Part shown: positions 1-4,700 of the stretch, in pieces
How positions within the stretch are numbered: the stretch's first letter is position 1
Layout: each line of letters starts with the position of its first letter
Assembly: GCA_016793185.1 (NCBI GenBank)
Contig: JAEUIK010000306.1
Location: forward strand, 1-5,338
Direction of reading: 5' to 3'
From: Planctomycetaceae bacterium
GTDB taxonomy: Bacteria > Planctomycetota > Planctomycetia > Pirellulales > JAEUIK01
Length of the DNA stretch: 5,338 nucleotides
The notes under the pieces: generated by a model
Databases searched by the model: none
The model's input: the letters and a program-made list of their open reading frames with translations, nothing else
What the model was told of the DNA's origin: nothing
Program-made: the position numbers and the translations under genes

Positions 1-9
1 CAGGGCGCG

Positions 10-41
10 GGCTCAGGATCGTTCCGGCTCAGGTTCGATCC
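10..41. repeat. Two-copy imperfect 16-bp tandem repeat
   Basis: GGCTCAGGATCGTTCC (10-25) is followed directly by GGCTCAGGTTCGATCC (26-41). The copies match at 14 of 16 positions, with GGCTCAGG identical in both. The period is not a multiple of three, so a coding repeat is unlikely. It lies about 80 bases before the membrane protein gene. A regulatory role is possible but not shown, and two copies could be chance. Confidence 0.45.
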
Positions 42-107
42 AGTGGTGGACAAACGGGCGCGGGCCTTCTACGATTGCCGAATTCACAATTCCGTTGCGA
101 TTCGGCT

Positions 108-113
108 GAGGAG
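108..113 (+). promoter_or_regulatory. Ribosome binding site deciding the GTG start at 123
   Basis: GAGGAG lies nine bases before the GTG at 123, a normal Shine-Dalgarno distance. The in-frame TTG at 75 has no comparable site, and starting there would add a polar 16-residue prefix ahead of the first membrane helix. This favours GTG 123 as the start. Confidence 0.7.
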
Positions 114-122
114 ACTGGCGCC

Positions 123-638
123 GTGGACGTCGATTGGCTGATGGTGGTGTTTCGGTGGATGCACATCCTGGCGGCCATCACCGCCGTGGGCGCCACGATC
201 TTTATGCGGCAGGCGCTGGGGCCGGCGGTGGCGACGCTGTCCGCGGACCAGCAGGCGGCGTTGCACGACGCGGTCCGCAAGCGGTGGGCGCTCTACGTCC
301 ACCTCTCGATTGGGTTCCTGTTGCTGAGCGGTTTCTATAACTTCATCGCCACGCTGCGGGGTTCCGAGTTCCCGGACGGCTCCAAGTACCACATGCTATT
401 CGGAATCAAGTTCCTGCTAGCTCTGGCTATCTTCTTCATTGCGTCGATGCTGGTTGGACGGAGCGAGGCCTCGTCCCGATTCCGGCAACGACGCGAGTTT
501 TGGCTGACGCTGAATGTGGTGCTGGCCGTGGTGCTCGTCTGCATCTCGGGAATCATGCGGTTCTTGCCGCGCACGCCAAAAGCCGCTGCCGAACCGCCAG
601 CCGCGACGGCCTGGTTGGAGACAAATTCTTTGCGGTAA
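123..638 (+). CDS. Four-helix integral membrane protein, CopD/DUF2269-like
   Basis: The predicted protein has 171 residues starting at GTG 123, chosen for the GAGGAG nine bases upstream. Four hydrophobic segments are visible at about residues 7-28, 56-76, 90-111 and 127-146, with a cytoplasm-type basic stretch (RQRR) before the last. Three histidines sit in or at the first three helices: His14 in FRWMHILAA, His60 in YVHLSIGF and His90 in KYHMLFGIKF. A W-x-H motif in helix 1 followed by a small-residue, Gly-containing segment is typical of the CopD/DUF2269 type of small membrane proteins, where such histidines are thought to bind heme or metal. Metal or heme binding here is inference only. The C-terminal 25 residues are Ala/Pro-rich and probably loose. 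No neighbour indicates a pathway, and I do not recognise a specific gene name. Confidence 0.85.
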   Translation: MDVDWLMVVFRWMHILAAITAVGATIFMRQALGPAVATLSADQQAALHDAVRKRWALYVHLSIGFLLLSGFYNFIATLRGSEFPDGSKYHMLFGIKFLLALAIFFIASMLVGRSEASSRFRQRREFWLTLNVVLAVVLVCISGIMRFLPRTPKAAAEPPAATAWLETNSLR

Positions 639-785
639 GCGGCACTACCGATTAGGCTAATAGCAGTGCGTCGGGTACTCGTCTCATTGCCGCGGATGGC
701 ACATCGAAGGCGGGACAGACGCCACCCGCGCGGGGCCCGCGAGGATGGATGAACTCGTGTGACGGAACATACTCCCGGTGAGTGC
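639..785. other. Intergenic leader before the 228-residue protein gene
   Basis: These 147 bases carry no supported gene. They include a perfect inverted repeat at 651-661. There is also a GC-rich stretch at about 709-741 with small possible stems: GGCG 709-712 with CGCC 720-723, and CGCGG 729-733 with CCGCG 737-741 around a three-base loop. The second stem abuts GAGGA at 741-745. No confident -35/-10 promoter pair was found, though the region is long enough to hold the promoter of the downstream pair. Confidence 0.4.
651..661. repeat. Perfect 11-bp inverted repeat ATTAGGCTAAT
   Basis: ATTAG and CTAAT flank a single central G, 13 bases after the stop of the membrane protein gene. It is an AT-rich island in GC-rich surroundings. 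A symmetric site this short could be an operator half-site pair, or chance. The one-base centre rules out an RNA hairpin with all five pairs. Confidence 0.35.
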
Positions 786-1472
786 ATGAACGATCGTACG
801 CGTGCCATCGAAGTCTTGAAGCAAGCCCGCGAGGTGTTGTTGACGCGGTTGGCCGAGCGCGTGCTCGATAGCCGCGAGGACATTCTCGACGACGCCGGCG
901 GGTACAGCTATTGCGGCGCGATTGAGGGCATGCACGATCAGCTCGGACAGCGCTTGGCCAATGTCGCAGCGATGCTCGCCCATCTGCAATCGGGCGAGGA
1001 GCAGCCCACAGCCTACGAGCCCGTGACGAGTGACGTGCTGAGCAGCGGGACCGAAGTCGACGCCGTCTTCGGGATCGGGCTTGAGCCGGTCGAGGATCAG
1101 GCCGCCGAGTGCCTGGAGAATTCGGGCACGACGCGTGACTCTTTCCGCGACAGCCGCAGCGTAAATACGACCTCAGTCTGGCACGGTTCCGGCCTGGCGG
1201 AGGGGAAGTTGAGCGAAGCCGGCGGAGCGCCTGGCGACATCTACGCTCTCGAGCCTGAAGGGGTGTGCGCGCCGCGTGTCGACTCGGACATCGCGCCGTC
1301 GCCCCCGGTCGTGGCCGATTCGGCAGACGCCGGTTGTCGCGACCATGTCATCCATGAAGCTGTTTTTCACGAGGCTGATTTCCGCAGCGTCGATTTGCTG
1401 CCGGCCGAATTCGATCCGGGGTCACGCAGCCCGACCGAGTCGGGCACGGGCGACATCGCGGCGGGCGAGTAA
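786..1472 (+). CDS. Hypothetical protein with helical head and long acidic tail
   Basis: I do not recognise a named family with certainty. From ATG 786 the protein has 228 residues. Residues 1-70 look helical and well conserved in style, with repeated Leu/Val/Ala spacing (IEVLKQAREVLLTRLAERVL) and a GYSYCGAIEGMHDQLGQRL segment. Residues 71-228 are acidic, rich in Ser, Gly, Glu, Asp, Pro and Thr, without clear secondary structure, so probably disordered. The ATG is favoured because GGTGA at 777-781 can pair with the 16S 3' end just downstream of the usual core, at a fitting distance. An in-frame GTG at 759 would add nine residues but has only GAGGA at 741-745, 13 bases away. The next gene begins 16 bases downstream with its ribosome binding site on this stop, suggesting one transcript. 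Function is unknown; an adaptor or regulator role would be a guess. Confidence 0.72.
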   Translation: MNDRTRAIEVLKQAREVLLTRLAERVLDSREDILDDAGGYSYCGAIEGMHDQLGQRLANVAAMLAHLQSGEEQPTAYEPVTSDVLSSGTEVDAVFGIGLEPVEDQAAECLENSGTTRDSFRDSRSVNTTSVWHGSGLAEGKLSEAGGAPGDIYALEPEGVCAPRVDSDIAPSPPVVADSADAGCRDHVIHEAVFHEADFRSVDLLPAEFDPGSRSPTESGTGDIAAGE

Positions 1473-1478
1473 GAGGAG
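1471..1478 (+). promoter_or_regulatory. Ribosome binding site overlapping the upstream stop
   Basis: AAGAGGAG overlaps the TAA (1470-1472) of the preceding gene and lies nine bases before GTG 1488. This supports the GTG start over the ATG at 1497, which would be 18 bases away. It also points to translational coupling of the two genes. Confidence 0.7.
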
Positions 1479-1487
1479 TTCGCGGTC

Positions 1488-1670
1488 GTGCCGCCGATGG
1501 ACAAGAAAGCAAAGAAGCGCGTCGACGTGCTGCAGCAGCGTTTGCACAAACTGCAGCAGCAATTGGCCGGAGCCCGCAAACAGCTCGATGATCCGGAAGA
1601 GATCCCGCTGCTGGAACGGCAGATCAGCGAGGCAGCCGCCGAGCTCGAGCGGCTCAAGAGCACTCCTTAG
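1488..1670 (+). CDS. Small coiled-coil helical-hairpin protein
   Basis: This is a 60-residue, highly charged protein starting at GTG 1488, supported by AAGAGGAG nine bases upstream. After a basic N-terminus (DKKAKKR) there is a perfect a/d heptad series V12, L15, L19, L22, L26, A29, L33. A DDPEEIP turn at 34-40 follows, and then a second series I39, L42, I46, A49, L53, L56. The layout predicts two amphipathic helices packing as an antiparallel hairpin or a dimeric bundle. From memory, similar short Lys-rich coiled-coil proteins occur across planctomycetes as conserved hypotheticals; this was not checked. No catalytic residues, signal peptide or membrane segment are seen. It is probably co-transcribed with the gene ending at 1472. 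Its function is unknown, and the basic N-terminus could contact nucleic acid or a partner protein. Confidence 0.8.
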   Translation: MPPMDKKAKKRVDVLQQRLHKLQQQLAGARKQLDDPEEIPLLERQISEAAAELERLKSTP

Positions 1671-1770
1671 CTGGCCGGGGCAAAATGCCGCGCCAACGGC
1701 ACGGGCGTGCCTCCACGTCCGAGCCAAGTAAGTCGTTCGGGCCGCGCTGCCACTGGCCAGGCAGGTGCCG
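1671..1770. other. Convergent intergenic region
   Basis: One hundred bases separate the stops of the plus-strand pair and the large minus-strand gene. No gene is supported here. The only structured element I see is the short hairpin at 1698-1711. CTGGCCAG at about 1753-1760 is an 8-bp palindrome with no loop. Confidence 0.5.
1698..1711. terminator. Possible weak bidirectional hairpin terminator
   Basis: GGCAC (1698-1702) and GTGCC (1707-1711) form a perfect five-base-pair stem with loop GGGC, between two convergent genes where a terminator is expected. The stem is short and neither strand has a T-tract after it, so intrinsic termination is uncertain. Confidence 0.25.
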
Positions 1771-4700
1771 TTACTGGAGCGGCACCTTGCTGACGCCGTC
1801 CTTGTAAAGGCCGGGCTCCTCCTGCCCATCGCCGTCCCAGTCGCCGACAACCGGCAGATCGTCACCGTCGCCCCATTCGCGCAGCTGATCGTGCGGATCG
1901 AGCTTGCGGTTGTGATCCTGGTCGATGTACCAGACGCCTCGACGATAGACGCCGATCTCGTCAATCCCGTCGCCATCGAAGTCGCCAACCACCGGCAAGT
2001 CGCCGGGCAGACCGTATTCCACCTTTTCGTCGGCCTCGCTCCAGCGGCCATCGCCATTGGTATCTAGCCGCCAGGTGCCGCCGAAGAAGACACCGATGGT
2101 ATCGGTGCCGTCACCGTTCCAGTCGCCGGTCACCGGCACGTAGCCGGCCACGCCGTAGCGGAAGACGTGATCGATCACGTCCGACCGCAAGTTGCCGCGT
2201 GCGGACTTTTTGAGCGTCCGCTCGCCGTGTGTGGCCAGCGTCGGCTTCGGCGGCAGGTTCTTAACTGGACCTGTCACGCGGTTGTACGGGTCGGGCAAGC
2301 CCGGTTCGGCGCGGATGGCCAGGTTGTCGCCGCCCCATTCCGGTCCGTACACGCCGATGTCAGTCTTGCCATCGCCGTCCCAGTCGCCCGTGATCGGCAA
2401 ATCGCCTGCGGCGCCAAGTTTGACCCACAGGTCGTCCTCGTCCCAAATGCCGTTGCCGTTGAGATCAATGAACCACTCGCCGTCGGCAAAGACGCCGATG
2501 TCGGTGATGCCGTCGCCGTTGAAGTCGCCCGTGACGGGGATGCCGTCGGCGAGGCCGAACACGACTTGCCGCGGCGTCTCGTCCTGCGTCAACAGCTCCC
2601 ACTGGCCGTGGTTCATCGGGGCGCCTGTCCACGAGGTCAGGTCGAAGCGGTTGCTGCTGAGAACTATGCTGCTGTCGACCGGGGCGAGGCCGCGGGGTGT
2701 ACCGGCATCGATGATGCTCAGGTGCCACGAATAGCTGTCGAGATAGCCGTTGCCGCCGATATAGACGTTTTGCGTGAGCGGCCGCGGCATGTAGGGTTGC
2801 AGCGGCAGATACTGCGGCGCGCCGAGTCCATAGGCGGCCGCGGCAGCCGCCGGTGGCGAGAGCGTGGGCATCGGCACCAGGCCGAAGACCGGGGCCGGCG
2901 TCGGCGGGGCCGGGGGGGCCACCGTGGCCACTTCACTGAAGTTGTTCTCGACGCTCTCCTGACCGGCGCCGAGGTTGATTTGCACGATTGCATCAAACCG
3001 CGGATCGACCACCATCCCGACCGGCACGAGATCGCCCGGATTGATGGCGAGCCCCCCCAGCGAGCCCGGAGTGTCGATCCCGTCGACATAGGGCGACGGA
3101 TGGTCCTCGAAGACCGTGTAGACGCCGGGCGGCAGGTTGTTGAACTCGTAGTAGCCGTCCGCGTCGGTGACCGCCGTGATCGGCTGGCCGGCTGCGTCAA
3201 GCACTGCCAGCCCATTCGCCGTGCCGAGTCGCAAAACGATTCCTGCCAGTGGCGTATCGTCCGAAGTGCGGACGCCGTCGCGGACGGAAGTGACATCCAG
3301 CGCCTGGCCGGGCTGCGCGGTCACAGCCGGTCCGTCCTGGAAGACATAGCCCGAAATCTTGCCGGGAGGAATCTCGCCGAAGTTATAGAAGTTGGCTTCC
3401 TGTCCGGCACCGAGCGTAATGCCGGTGATCGAGTCGCCGGGGTTGTTCGCGGTGCCCCCCGCGTCGCCGACCGTGTCGAGACCGTCGAAGTAGCCGTTGG
3501 GCTGAACCTCGGCAATCCCGTACGTGCCGGGTCGCAGGTTCAGGAAGCAGTAACTGCCATCGGCGCCGGTCACGACGGTTACCCCCGTCGCAATCCCGTT
3601 GGCGTCGAGCAGTCGCAGCGTCACTCCGGCGATGCCGGTCTCACCGGAATCGCGGACGCCGTTCTGGTTGAGATCGGCGTAGACGACGCCACAGAGGCTC
3701 GCGGGCTCGAGCTCGCAGAAGTTGTATTCGGTGGCGTTTACGCCCGAGCCGAGCACGATCTGCTGGAACTTGTTGTCGCCGACCTTCTGGCCGCCAGCGC
3801 TGCCGACCATGCTGCCAGCATCGAAGTAACCGTTGGGCTGGACTTCTTCGATACCGTACGTGCCTGGATTGAGATTCGTGAATGTGTAGCGGCCGTTCTG
3901 GTCGGTGGTTGTGCTGCGGAGCCGGGTGCCGTTGGCGTCGAGGAGCCAGACCGTGACACCCGTCAGCAGCGGTTCATCTTCGTCGTACTCGCAGTCCCCA
4001 TCGCGGTCGGCATGGATCACGCCCGTGACGCTCGCCGGCAGCAGTTCGCAGAAGTCGTAATCCGTAGCGTTGACGCCCGAGCCGAGCGTAGCGCCCAGGA
4101 TCTTGTTCGTGCCCGCGAGCTGGCCGCCGGCCGAGCCGACGCTTGAACCCGCCTCGTAGTACCCCGCGGGTTGAACTTCTTCGACGCCGTAGGTGCCGGG
4201 TTCGAGATCGGTAAAGGAGTACTCACCCTGCGCATTGGTCGTGGTGCTGCGCAGCCGGCTGCCGCTGGCGTCCAACAGCCAGATGGTCACGCCCGCGAGC
4301 ATCGGCTCGCCTTCGTCGTAGAGGCAATCGCCGTCGAGATCGGCGTGGACCATGCCGCTCAGGCTGGCAGGCAACTTCTCGCAGAAGTTGTAATCCGTGG
4401 CATTGACGCCTGAACCGAGCGTGGCGCCCAGGATCTTGTTCGTGCCCGCGAGCTGGCCGCCGGCCGAGCCGACGCTCGAACCCGCTTCGTAGTAGCCGGC
4501 AGGCTGGATTTGCTCGACGCCATAGGTGCCGGGCTCGAGGTTGGTGAAGGTGTACTCGCCGTGGGCGTTGGTCGTGGTGCTGCGGATCCTGGCTCCGCTG
4601 GCGTCCAGCAGCCAGACCGTGACCCCTTCGAGCAGCGGTTCCCCCTCGTCGTAGAGGCAGTCGCCGTCGAGATCGGCGTGGACCATGCCGCTGAGCGAAG

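Larger units (their letters stand above)
1..122. other. Upstream region with no supported gene
   Basis: No gene can be supported here. On the plus strand, one frame is open from the window edge to a stop at 139-141, another to a stop at 106-108, and the third runs straight into the membrane protein gene. The tail of an upstream gene therefore cannot be excluded. The region holds a short tandem repeat at 10-41 and the ribosome binding site of the next gene at 108-113. I saw no convincing promoter. Confidence 0.5.

Noticed and set aside
75..122. TTG start at 75 for the membrane protein
   Set aside because: It would add a polar prefix with no visible ribosome binding site, whereas GTG 123 has GAGGAG at nine bases.
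335..883. Minus-strand frame of 182 codons across the membrane protein gene and the leader
   Set aside because: It is Ser/Arg-rich with no recognisable fold, antisense to a clear four-helix membrane protein.
1276..1731. Plus-strand frame of 151 codons overlapping the two small genes
   Set aside because: It is Arg/Ser-rich shadow sequence in another frame, covering the end of one better supported gene and all of the next.
1749..1763. TGCC...GGCA and CTGGCCAG as a terminator hairpin
   Set aside because: The pairing leaves essentially no loop, so it is a DNA palindrome rather than a plausible RNA stem.
1771..1800. Sortase, PEP-CTERM or membrane anchor at the C-terminus of the large protein
   Set aside because: The protein ends ...DGVSKVPLQ with no LPXTG, no VPEP-type motif and no hydrophobic helix.
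2167..4146. Open plus-strand frame of 659 codons opposite the large gene
   Set aside because: It lies wholly antisense to strongly patterned repeat coding sequence, and its own apparent repetition mirrors the 333-bp repeats. Its composition (Val, Ala, Arg, Asp) is that of an antisense shadow in GC-rich DNA. No ribosome binding site or domain was recognised.
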